Origin: JASJBU01 sp963790775
Lineage (GTDB): Bacteria; Pseudomonadota; Gammaproteobacteria; Chromatiales; Chromatiaceae
NCBI GenBank assembly: GCA_963790775.1
Contig: CAWBPR010000008.1
Span: 186,001-250,000 of the forward strand
Direction of reading: 5' to 3'
DNA length: 64,000 bases
Every line of letters starts with the position of its first letter. Position 1 is the stretch's first letter. The position numbers were made by a program, and so were the translations under genes. Below are positions 10,101-18,486 of the stretch, in pieces. The notes under the pieces were generated by a model. It ran no database searches and was not told where the DNA came from. It saw nothing but the letters and a program-made list of their open reading frames with translations.

Positions 10101-10385
10101 TTACGAGTCTTGCTCATCAGTAGCCTTCCCGGTAAGCCCCTTTTGAGAATCTTCAGCCTTTTTCACGCGTATCTTATTCGCATCGATGTTCCGGTTGTTG
10201 AGTGCTTTGATGGCTGCCTTGGCTTCACCGGCACGGGGCATCTCTACATAACCGAATCCTTTCGATTTGCCTGAGACTCGATCCAGCACGAGTTTACAGT
10301 ACTGAACATCACCGTATTCTTTGAACAGCTCGAGCAGGAAGGTTTCCTTTGTTTCCCGGGATAAATTTCGCACTAGAATTTTCAT
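10101..10385 (-). CDS. RNA-binding protein with one RRM domain
   Basis: A 94-residue protein made almost entirely of one RNA-recognition motif. RNP2 is ILVRNL (residues 3-8) and RNP1 is KGFGYVEM (about 44-51). A short charged tail follows. The start is placed at the internal ATG at 10385, because MKILVRNL is the normal beginning of these bacterial small RRM proteins; a GTG two codons upstream is possible. Such proteins bind single-stranded RNA and are often cold- or stress-responsive, but nothing here shows the target. Confidence 0.9.
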   Translation of the reverse strand: MKILVRNLSRETKETFLLELFKEYGDVQYCKLVLDRVSGKSKGFGYVEMPRAGEAKAAIKALNNRNIDANKIRVKKAEDSQKGLTGKATDEQDS

Positions 10386-10439
10386 GCACACACCAGTTAA
10401 TGGGGTTAGGTGAAAAAGGGATAACTATAGAACAGCGTC

Positions 10440-12001
10440 GTTAACGTTGTATTTGTTGTGGTGGTAAGACGCGTTGTATTTACAATTTAGTTTGCCATCG
10501 GGCTGGCGGAACACTGCATACCCTTATGTCGCTGCGTCGCGTGGCTGTGTTTATTATGGTAGCACGGTTTACGCGGGCTGCTCCGGAAATCGTAAGCGGT
10601 GAGCGCGTTCCATTCTTGATTGCATGCCTTCACTATCTTGCAATAAATTGGAATGATGAATCCAGGCGTTTGCCATGAGCACTAGGTTCGCAACAAGACA
10701 CAATATTCGAACCAGTCTTCCATCATGCTTCTCAATCTATCCTGGCCCTTATTCAAACAGGCTTCAGACCAGTCGCTGCAGCTTGAAAACTGTACGGTAA
10801 AGAATCTACTGAACGCGTGGATTATAAATACCGAGCAGGTAGCCCTCAATCAATTCTCCACTTAAAACCTTTGGGACTCCGTTACTAAGTATGCCTCCTG
10901 GTTTAAAAACGAAGCGAGTGGATTTAGGGGCTTTATAAAGAGACTTGGGATGATACACCGAGGAAGGATAGCCATATGGCATGGCCGAATGTGAAGTGTG
11001 CAATACATCATGTAATTTATGTCCAAGATAGAGTTCATCCTGGTACTCAGCAAAGTGGCCGCTGACCATCCTGTTCATTTTGCTTTGATACGACACGGTC
11101 TCCAACCTATCTGAAAGTAAGGGAGCATTTTCTGGGCGTCATAAATATTGGTGTTACGCGCAGATCGAGCTCAAATAGAGAATGATTTCACCAGCTAAAT
11201 GATAATAAAGATGTGTTTCAATAAAATTAATGGGAGGGGTTAAGCTGTTACAACATGTTTCAATCTGCTGTAAAAGTTTGAACTGGCCGATATTTTCTAA
11301 ATCATGCTCAGTTCAGATTGAATCATGCGGTCTGGGATGGATGTCCTCTCATTCTTGACTTGTTAGAAGCGCAACCAACGGTGGTTAGTAGCGTGGAATA
11401 GATGCCGGATGGGGATTTTCTGTGGCTGTCGTGGTTTGGCGTCAGGATTGTTATGTTCCATTAAGAGGGCATTTTCTGCAGCTACAAATAATAGGTGAGG
11501 TTATGAGTAAGTACAGATGCTCGCCAGGACGACAGAAGTGAAATGTCGCAGATGTATCCCATACGAGTTGTAAAACCAGGAATTATTTAACCTGTGCGGG
11601 GATGGAGATACTGAACCATGGCAGCTTTGCATTGGTTCGAGGGATAACCAAACAGGGTGATTTTTATTCCAGCTTAGGCCATTCCATAAATTTGCATGCT
11701 CTAATCTTGGTCATAACATCGCTGTTGCGTCTGATTCTGGTGCATGGGTTGGATACAAATTACAATATGGCGTGTAAATTAAGCGTGGTTTAATAGCTTG
11801 TCGAAACTGGCTCATTATTTGCTGTAGAATAGCACTAGTGCTTGGTTTAATTCTTTTTTGTGCCAGATATAAGTCCGCAATATTGTTTGTCGGGATCTGC
11901 CAAGTAAAGACAGTTTAGATTCTGAACTGATTATCAGTACGAAATGAAATGCCCTAATTCCGGCATAAAATAATAGATTCAATATTACGGAGGCTACCCC
12001 T
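10440..12001. other. Gene-poor stretch before pckG
   Basis: About 1.5 kb lies between the RRM gene and pckG. The only open frames are short (99 codons minus at 10806-11105, 63 codons plus at 11602-11793). They have no recognisable family, no clear ribosome-binding site and low-complexity or atypical composition. I see no tRNA cloverleaf, CRISPR or insertion-sequence end. The last 100 bases presumably hold the pckG promoter, and a GGAGG site sits just before its ATG. The rest may be decayed DNA or hold an untranslated RNA I cannot recognise. Confidence 0.5.
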
Positions 12002-13864
12002 ATGACCAGCACACACGATGGTGCAACCCGGACGGGAAATCGGAAACTGTTGGAGTGGGTCGATCGACTTGCGAAGTTGTGTAACCCGGACCGCATCTAT
12101 TGGTGTGATGGCTCACAGGAAGAGTATGACAGGTTGTGTGAAGAGATGGTTGAGGGCGGCACATTTACCCGTCTCAATCCGGAAAAGAGGCCAAACAGTT
12201 ATCTTGCCCGCTCTCACCCCAGCGATGTAGCGCGGGTCGAGGAGCGTACCTTTATCTGTTCCGAGCGGGAGGAGGATGCCGGGCCCACCAACAACTGGAT
12301 GGATCCTACCAAGATGAAGACCATCCTCAAGGGTCTGTTCAGGGATTGCATGCAGGGCCGAACCATGTACGTCATACCCTTCAGCATGGGACCACTCGGC
12401 TCGCCGATTGCGCATATAGGTGTTGAGATCACCGATTCTCCCTACGTGGTGGTAAATCAACGGATCATGACCCGTATGGGAAAGAAGGTGCTTGATGTGC
12501 TGGGTGACAATGGCGAGTTCGTGCCTTGTGTTCACTCAGTGGGAGCGCCACTCGCACCTGGTGAGCAGGATGTAGCATGGCCCTGCGCCAGTAACATCGA
12601 GGATAAATATATCACCCACTTTCCTGACACCCGTGAGATCTGGTCTTTTGGCAGCGGATACGGTGGTAATGCGCTTTTGGGTAAGAAATGTTTTGCATTG
12701 CGTATCGCCTCCGTAATGGCCAGGGATGAGGGCTGGCTTGCCGAACACATGCTCATCCTGGGCGTGGAATCACCACAGCATGAAAAAATGTATGTGGGCG
12801 CGGCTTTTCCCAGCGCCTGCGGTAAAACCAACTTTGCGATGATTATCCCTCCGCAAGGGTTTGAAGGCTGGAAGGTGACGACCATCGGCGATGACATCGC
12901 CTGGATCAAGCCCAATCCCAAGGATGGAAAATTTTATGCGATCAATCCGGAATATGGTCTCTTCGGTGTTGCTCCCGGGACTAACGAACAATCCAACCCG
13001 AATGCCCTCGCAGCCCTGCGGGAAAATTGTCTCTACACCAACTGCGCGCTGACCGATGACGGTGATGTCTGGTGGGAGGGCCTCACCAAGGAACCCCCCG
13101 AACATCTTATCGACTGGAAAGGTAAGGATTGGACGCCTGGCTGTGGAACCCCTGCTGCTCATCCTAACTCACGCTTTACCGCGCCGGCGTCGGCCTGTCC
13201 ATCGATCGATCCTGAATGGGAGAATCCGGCCGGCGTACCCATCAGCGCTTTTCTCTTCGGTGGGCGGGTGAGCCACAATTTTCCCCTCGCATTTCAGAGC
13301 TACAATTGGGAGCATGGGGTCTATATGGCGGCCACCATGGGCTCCGAGGCCACCGCGGCCTCCATCGGTCAGGCGGCCATGCGCCGTGACCCAATGGCAA
13401 TGTTGCCCTTCTGCGGTTACAACATGGCTGACTACCTGAAGCACTGGCTGCGTATCGGACGCAAGAATGTTGCCACTCCACCTGCCATCTTCCGTGTCAA
13501 CTGGTTCCGCAAGGATGAGCACGGCCACTTCATCTGGCCAGGTTTTGGTGAAAATATGCGGGTTTTGAAATGGGTTGTGGATCGCTGTAATGGCTCTGCG
13601 CCTGCAATAGAAAGTCCGCTTGGCTGGGTTCCTGGATATAATGCCATCACCTGGGACGGTCTCGATTTCAGCAAGGAGAGCTTTTATCAGATCATGAACA
13701 TCGACCGCGAAGTGGCGCGCCATGAAACCAACGAACAGGAAGAGCTGTTCACCCGTTTTGGTGATCATCTACCCAGGGAAATGGAGTTAGAACGCGAACT
13801 TCAACTCGCGCGACTCTACCACTCACCGGCGGTCTGGGATCTTTCGCAGACAACTGAAAAATAA
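12002..13864 (+). CDS. pckG: Phosphoenolpyruvate carboxykinase (GTP)
   Basis: This enzyme interconverts oxaloacetate and phosphoenolpyruvate using GTP/GDP, linking the TCA cycle and gluconeogenesis. The 620 residues match the GTP-dependent class. The P-loop-like kinase-1a motif AFPSACGKTNFAM and the kinase-2 motif GDDIAW are intact, and so is the C-terminal NWFRKDEHGHFIWPGFGENM segment. A strong GGAGG precedes the ATG. It stands alone, with an apparent terminator immediately downstream. The GTP enzyme is less usual than the ATP enzyme (PckA) in gammaproteobacteria. Confidence 0.97.
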   Translation: MTSTHDGATRTGNRKLLEWVDRLAKLCNPDRIYWCDGSQEEYDRLCEEMVEGGTFTRLNPEKRPNSYLARSHPSDVARVEERTFICSEREEDAGPTNNWMDPTKMKTILKGLFRDCMQGRTMYVIPFSMGPLGSPIAHIGVEITDSPYVVVNQRIMTRMGKKVLDVLGDNGEFVPCVHSVGAPLAPGEQDVAWPCASNIEDKYITHFPDTREIWSFGSGYGGNALLGKKCFALRIASVMARDEGWLAEHMLILGVESPQHEKMYVGAAFPSACGKTNFAMIIPPQGFEGWKVTTIGDDIAWIKPNPKDGKFYAINPEYGLFGVAPGTNEQSNPNALAALRENCLYTNCALTDDGDVWWEGLTKEPPEHLIDWKGKDWTPGCGTPAAHPNSRFTAPASACPSIDPEWENPAGVPISAFLFGGRVSHNFPLAFQSYNWEHGVYMAATMGSEATAASIGQAAMRRDPMAMLPFCGYNMADYLKHWLRIGRKNVATPPAIFRVNWFRKDEHGHFIWPGFGENMRVLKWVVDRCNGSAPAIESPLGWVPGYNAITWDGLDFSKESFYQIMNIDREVARHETNEQEELFTRFGDHLPREMELERELQLARLYHSPAVWDLSQTTEK

Positions 13865-13879
13865 TCATCGGCTATCAGT

Positions 13880-13914
13880 AATGTCCAGAGGCAAAAGGAT
13901 TTGCTCTGGACATT
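13880..13914 (+). terminator. Hairpin terminator after pckG
   Basis: A perfect 11-bp stem (AATGTCCAGAG / CTCTGGACATT) with a 13-base loop begins 15 bases after the pckG stop. A short T-rich stretch follows. Position and stem strength fit an intrinsic terminator, although the U-tract is interrupted. Confidence 0.7.
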
Positions 13915-14403
13915 CTTGGTTTCCAAGCCACCTAATGGGGTTGGATTTCGCCCCAGCATCTAGTCGAAGAACTCCACTACGGATAGGAACGTTATCTTGT
14001 TCGTCCAAAGGGTTCCTGGTCAGGAATTAAATAAACCAGCAACATTATATGGGGCGCTGAATCACTCCTTAGTAATATCATGGGGCGTTAAATACCAAGC
14101 TATTCTCGAATGTTTTCAGCAGGATACCTCTTGCGCAATTTGAGTTGAGAACATTGAAAAACAACCCCACAGTTAATATTTCCTCTGCTCAACGCATCAG
14201 TCAACAGCTGTTTCTACCATTTTGATTTCTGATTTATTTTTGAATTGTCACTTCTATACTTGACAGTAAGGGTCAATGCCATCAATTGAAAATGATGCAT
14301 TAGAAAGTTAGAGCAATTATGGCTTCCTGGCAGGATCAGCGAATGCTGCTAATTTGAAATTCCTGAATAATCAATAAAATAAAAACCGGAGGGATCGACA
14401 TCC
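13915..14403. other. Intergenic region between pckG and a membrane-protein gene
   Basis: About 490 bases without a supported gene. It contains a degenerate direct repeat around the core ATGGGGCG (about 14044-14062 and 14073-14092), followed by AT-rich sequence leading to a GGAGG ribosome-binding site at about 14388. No RNA gene was recognised. Confidence 0.5.
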
Positions 14404-15483
14404 ATGAAAGATGGAAAAATCATCTACTACACGCTATCTGGCGCGTTAAGTCTGCTCGCAATATTTTACTGCGCCTTGGTTTTTTGGGCCGGGGAGTTTG
14501 AACAGCAACACTATGGTGAAAATTATTTAACGGGTATACCTAACTACTATTTTTTCTATGTCGCAATACTGCCATTCATAAGTACTGGTGTACTGTATCT
14601 GGCATTCCAGCACAGGTATATCCGCCTGCTGGGCGAACCGAGCCGAGAGCTGGATGACAAGCCTAGAAATCGTTTGCTCCAGCTGCGCAAGTTAATGATA
14701 GGGATGTCGATCGCATTTTCTGTTCTGGTAACGATCAGTGATGCTGCTGATAAGGGTTATGCACTGCCACCCTATGCATTTTCATTGGCAGATGAAAACG
14801 CATCTGAAGCGATAGCCGATGGTTATGCCTGCTTGAAAGGCTGGATTGAATGTCAGGTGATCGAGGCAGTTGAGCCTGCAGTGGGTTATCTAGCGATACT
14901 AAAAGAGCATGGTCTCTCGGGTTCACGGATTACCGGTTTTGACGCTATCTCGGACTGGTATGCTGAGTCATCCGGGCTCTATAAATTCGAGTCGTTGCTC
15001 AGCTTTCTGGCGGCATTGATTATAAGTTTCTTCATTACGGAGGTGTTTTTACTGTTGGTTGTGAAGAATTATATCCTGGATGCGACCAAGCAGCTGATTA
15101 TATGGCTGCTTATCATTGCCACATTCTGGCTCCCCACCAAGATCTATTCCGCCTGGTATGCAAACCTCGGTGATTTTGCCACGCCTTCGATCTTTTGGTT
15201 TGCGGTCCTTATGGTAATTCTTGGCGGACTGGTGATTTTTTTCATAAAAACGGAACGAAATCAGATCTATAAATACGCCAGTGCGGTGGCTGCTATCAGT
15301 TCCGCAGCGGTCGCAGGGGTCAGTTGGTTCAAGCCGGAGCTATTTCAGAAGATCTTCGAAATAGCCATAGGCCTGGGCTGGAGCTACGGCTTGATGTTCT
15401 TGAGCATCTTCTGTCTGGCGCTCTATCTGGTTACGGATTATTTTATCGCAAATTATGAACAGGAAATTCTGCAGCAACAGTAG
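14404..15483 (+). CDS. Multi-pass membrane protein of unknown function
   Basis: A 359-residue protein I do not recognise. Hydrophobic segments lie near residues 10-30, 50-70, 95-112, 195-222, 228-245, 255-280, 290-305 and 325-350, so about six to eight membrane spans are likely. A soluble loop of about 80 residues lies between the third and fourth and carries two cysteines (ACLKGWIECQ), possibly a disulfide on the periplasmic side. A GGAGG site precedes the ATG. The 3' end overlaps the next gene by 29 bases, which suggests the two products act together. Confidence 0.75.
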   Translation: MKDGKIIYYTLSGALSLLAIFYCALVFWAGEFEQQHYGENYLTGIPNYYFFYVAILPFISTGVLYLAFQHRYIRLLGEPSRELDDKPRNRLLQLRKLMIGMSIAFSVLVTISDAADKGYALPPYAFSLADENASEAIADGYACLKGWIECQVIEAVEPAVGYLAILKEHGLSGSRITGFDAISDWYAESSGLYKFESLLSFLAALIISFFITEVFLLLVVKNYILDATKQLIIWLLIIATFWLPTKIYSAWYANLGDFATPSIFWFAVLMVILGGLVIFFIKTERNQIYKYASAVAAISSAAVAGVSWFKPELFQKIFEIAIGLGWSYGLMFLSIFCLALYLVTDYFIANYEQEILQQQ

Positions 15484-16168
15484 CAATTGCTGTATCGCTG
15501 TTCTGTTATTGTTGGTTTCGCCCGCATGCATGGCAGGTCTTTGTTCTAAGGTTGATACGGCAAATTCATTCAACACCAGTGATCGAGTCACGAGCGATTT
15601 CTTCGACGAGTATTTTGTTCAAGAACGTGATGATCGCTACTACATTTACGCCAATAAGATGGCACGGCTGGATTTTGCAAGCGCAACGAACGTGATGAGC
15701 AATCTCAAGTCACATCCCAGTTTCATCCCCGGCTATCAATCAATCAAGGTGATGCATGGTCCAGATAAGGAGATCCTGACCGGGATACGTTTTCGTGCAG
15801 ACTTCTCACCATTTTCCTCACGCTTTACCAATGAAGTGGAAATAATTGATCAGCAGGATCACTACAAGCAGTGCTGGGAGCAGCTTGAGGCCGGTGACTT
15901 GCGCGTGATTGAAGATCTAAAGAATGCACCCAAGGTGAATATGGGCTATTGGTGGTTTGAAAAAATTTCGGAATCCAGGGTGGAGATGCACTATTTCAGT
16001 GTGGTTAAACCTCCACTTGCCATCCCTTCCTGGTTGTATACGAATATTGTCAAAGGTAGTTATGAAGAGCTGTTTGACAGGATAATCCGCCGCATAAGAC
16101 AGGTGAGCGGTGATCTCCCGCGGGACGAGAAAGTGGCGCCTGGGAACCTGCAGTCCATCATTAACTAG
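15455..16168 (+). CDS. Exported protein of unknown function, possibly SRPBCC/START-like
   Basis: A 237-residue protein with an N-terminal signal peptide (CIAVLLLLVSPACMAG, cleavage near residue 27). The mature part has alternating strands and a long C-terminal helix with features that recall START/SRPBCC ligand-binding folds (VEMHYFSVVKPP followed by YEELFDRIIRRIRQV). This is a weak fold-level impression, not a family assignment. The start overlaps the preceding membrane-protein gene by 29 bases in another frame, so translation is probably coupled. Confidence 0.7.
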   Translation: MNRKFCSNSSNCCIAVLLLLVSPACMAGLCSKVDTANSFNTSDRVTSDFFDEYFVQERDDRYYIYANKMARLDFASATNVMSNLKSHPSFIPGYQSIKVMHGPDKEILTGIRFRADFSPFSSRFTNEVEIIDQQDHYKQCWEQLEAGDLRVIEDLKNAPKVNMGYWWFEKISESRVEMHYFSVVKPPLAIPSWLYTNIVKGSYEELFDRIIRRIRQVSGDLPRDEKVAPGNLQSIIN

Positions 16169-16199
16169 CCTGACAACATCTGATGTCAGCGGGGACCGG

Positions 16200-17006
16200 T
16201 TAAGCCAGCTGCTTTAACGGGGAAAACGCTTTTCCGTCAACCGTCTGCAAGCGCGTAAGGTCGTCTGTTCGTTGTTTGATCTCTCTGATCGCTTTTTTGT
16301 AGAAGCCGCGCAGATGGCTTTTCAAATGACCGGTCACAGAGGAATTTGGAATGCCTTTCAGTACCGAGAAGATCGCGAGGGCATAAGTTGCCTCCTGTTC
16401 AGACAGATAGGCTTGGCGGTTGGCATTCGGATTATAACAGCTGCCGCAACCCCCCTTGAAGGTGAAGGCGCTGTTGGCAAACATCAGGCCAAAACCCAGA
16501 TAGACGGCGAGCAGTTCGGTCACCTGGGGCCAATATTCCACTCCCCCGGGTGGCGGGGTTTTGGCCATCTGCCCCATGTAGTGCGCCAGAGTGTGGCTAA
16601 AGGTGGCGATCATCCCTTCCGGGTTGTTGATCTGTTGGGGATTGTAGGGGATCAGCAGGCGCCGTTCATCAGTGACAGATTCATCACTGACGCCATCCGG
16701 ACCGCGTAAAGCACCTTTGATTTCGACCTGTGGGGCATTCAGCAGGGAGCAGCTGCTTTGATCGGCGAGCTTGGTTGGCCAGTGGCTGATGCCCGCATAT
16801 TGTTTGACTTGATCGAAGATCAGGCTGGCCATGCCATGCACACTATCGACCCGCCCTGGAAAGAACTGGTTGTTCGGCAACACCAGTTTGGTGTCATTGT
16901 AGAAGAGGTTCGCATCGAAATTGTCCAATGACCAGGCAAAGGCGTCGAACAGCCATTGTGATGCTGACTCTTCCAGTGGAGGGCTTTTTTCAAACAGACC
17001 AAACAT
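16200..17006 (-). CDS. Conserved hypothetical protein with HTLAH motif
   Basis: A 268-residue protein without signal peptide or membrane segment. I place the start at the ATG at 17006 (MFGLFEKSPPLEE); the frame extends five codons upstream. It contains FSHTLAHYMGQ and, about 25 residues later, TELLAVYLGFGLMFANSAF, then a cysteine pair (GGCGSCYN). The arrangement resembles zincin-type proteins, where HExxH is followed by a distant Glu, but the catalytic Glu position is Thr. It is therefore probably not an active protease. It converges with the preceding plus-strand pair; function unknown. Confidence 0.7.
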   Translation of the reverse strand: MFGLFEKSPPLEESASQWLFDAFAWSLDNFDANLFYNDTKLVLPNNQFFPGRVDSVHGMASLIFDQVKQYAGISHWPTKLADQSSCSLLNAPQVEIKGALRGPDGVSDESVTDERRLLIPYNPQQINNPEGMIATFSHTLAHYMGQMAKTPPPGGVEYWPQVTELLAVYLGFGLMFANSAFTFKGGCGSCYNPNANRQAYLSEQEATYALAIFSVLKGIPNSSVTGHLKSHLRGFYKKAIREIKQRTDDLTRLQTVDGKAFSPLKQLA

Positions 17007-17115
17007 CGAGGCGGTATCCAATTCTATTCATGATGCAGACCATCATACCAATCTGAATGTGGCAGTGTGATTGGGATTAGTACCCATTCTACAAGGGTAA
17101 GGGACGCAACGCATG

Positions 17116-18279
17116 TCAGCTTGTGATTGCTGCATCGTCAAAGAACACGGTGCGGTCCTTGCCGGCTAATTTCGCCTGATCTCTGCGTTTGTCTACCAGG
17201 TCGATCAGGTCATGCCAGTCTTCGACCTTGTCTTTCATGCGTTCAGCCGCCCCGATGCTGACTGTCACCGGTTTACCATCCGGTAAGGAGCCTATGCCTT
17301 TTTTGCGTATCCGTTCGACAGTAATCTGCATCCCTTTACTGTCGGTATTCGGCAGGATCAGTAAAAAGACCTTTTCTCCCCAGCGGACCAGCATGTCGTT
17401 ATGCCGCAACTCCTCCCGCAACACCTCGGCCGCCTCCAGAATCGCATGGTCATAGGTGGAGTAGTCGTATTCAGCGATGATTGTCTTCACATTATCGAGG
17501 TCGAGCAGCGCAATGGCGAAATTATCGTTGTGCATCAGGGCCATCTGATATTCCCTCACCAGTGCGTCGAGTCCGGACCTGCGGGACAGAGCACCGGTTA
17601 CCGGATCGTAGGAAGGCCGGCTGACCAGAGAGATCATATACTGGAGCTGAATAGTGGCGGAAAAGAGCACCAGGCCTACCAGCATGAGCAGTAACCAGAT
17701 GGAAGGAATCAGCTGACCCAGGCTTGCTGTGTCAAACAAGCTCCAGCCCGCTATGGCGATAATCGCGAGTGGCAGGGCGTAAGCCAGGGTTTCATAGACC
17801 GTCAGCGAAAAGACGCCGAGCCCGGCAACCGACATGTATGGCAGCAGGGCATAGATCTTGGCCAGCATCAGGCTGGCGCCTTCCAGTGGTATCCCGGTGA
17901 GGAAGTAGATCGAACTGAGGAAGGTAACCGGCAGGTTGAACAGAAAGATTCCCAGTGCGAAGCGGGATGCCGAAAGAGTGTTATCTGTTTTTCGGGGCCA
18001 GGCCTGATAGCTAAACAGCAGGGTTGAAATGATTCTGATGAAGGCCAGCGGCAGGAAGAGTTCCAGCGGAAAAACAAGATAGTCGATAATCAACCAGAGC
18101 GGCATCAAAACCGCAAACAAGGCAGCGAAAAAACGCACCCGTTCAATCGTCAGGATGGCGCGATGTTCGTTGATATAGGCGGGATGTCTCAGCGTGGAGA
18201 ACAGATCGGAGAACTGTTCATGAGTATAGATCCGATAATTGGCGCCGAGGTGTTCGAAAAACTGCTGTAACTGTGTCAT
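17116..18279 (-). CDS. Membrane protein with degenerate GGDEF domain
   Basis: A 387-residue protein: a cytoplasmic N-terminus, about six membrane helices over residues 45-215, and a C-terminal GGDEF-family domain (YDPVTGALSRRSGLDAL at its start, about residue 225). At the catalytic position, where diguanylate cyclases have R-x-GG(D/E)EF, this protein reads RWGEKVF. The metal- and GTP-binding acidic residues are lost. Known family biology would make it catalytically inactive, possibly a receptor or scaffold. It lies downstream of the nine-haem gene but is separated from it by a strong hairpin. Confidence 0.85.
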   Translation of the reverse strand: MTQLQQFFEHLGANYRIYTHEQFSDLFSTLRHPAYINEHRAILTIERVRFFAALFAVLMPLWLIIDYLVFPLELFLPLAFIRIISTLLFSYQAWPRKTDNTLSASRFALGIFLFNLPVTFLSSIYFLTGIPLEGASLMLAKIYALLPYMSVAGLGVFSLTVYETLAYALPLAIIAIAGWSLFDTASLGQLIPSIWLLLMLVGLVLFSATIQLQYMISLVSRPSYDPVTGALSRRSGLDALVREYQMALMHNDNFAIALLDLDNVKTIIAEYDYSTYDHAILEAAEVLREELRHNDMLVRWGEKVFLLILPNTDSKGMQITVERIRKKGIGSLPDGKPVTVSIGAAERMKDKVEDWHDLIDLVDKRRDQAKLAGKDRTVFFDDAAITS

Positions 18280-18344
18280 GAAATAACAATCAAGGTGTTG
18301 GTTTGAACCAACATTTAAGCATATTTACTGAATAAACGGATCCG

Positions 18345-18379
18345 TTCCCGGTGGGGCAGGCGTCATGCCCCACCGGGAA
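18345..18379 (-). terminator. Strong hairpin downstream of the nine-haem gene
   Basis: A perfect 14-bp inverted repeat (TTCCCGGTGGGGCA / TGCCCCACCGGGAA) with a 7-base loop lies about 110 bases past the stop of the minus-strand multihaem gene. No long U-tract follows, so it may terminate inefficiently or protect the 3' end of the message. Confidence 0.6.
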
Positions 18380-18486
18380 ACAGTTCACTCATGTCCAGGC
18401 GTGCTGATCATTGAACGCCAGAAGAAGCAACGGTCTGGTTCAAGTCAGGGCGATCCTTCGCACAACTCTAATCACGCCGAAATCGA

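Noticed and set aside
10806..11105. 99-codon minus-strand frame in the gene-poor region
   Set aside because: No recognisable domain or ribosome-binding site. It remains a weak possibility only.
16272..16709. 145-codon plus-strand frame opposite the HTLAH protein
   Set aside because: Low-quality sequence without a ribosome-binding site; the minus-strand frame is full length with a plausible start.
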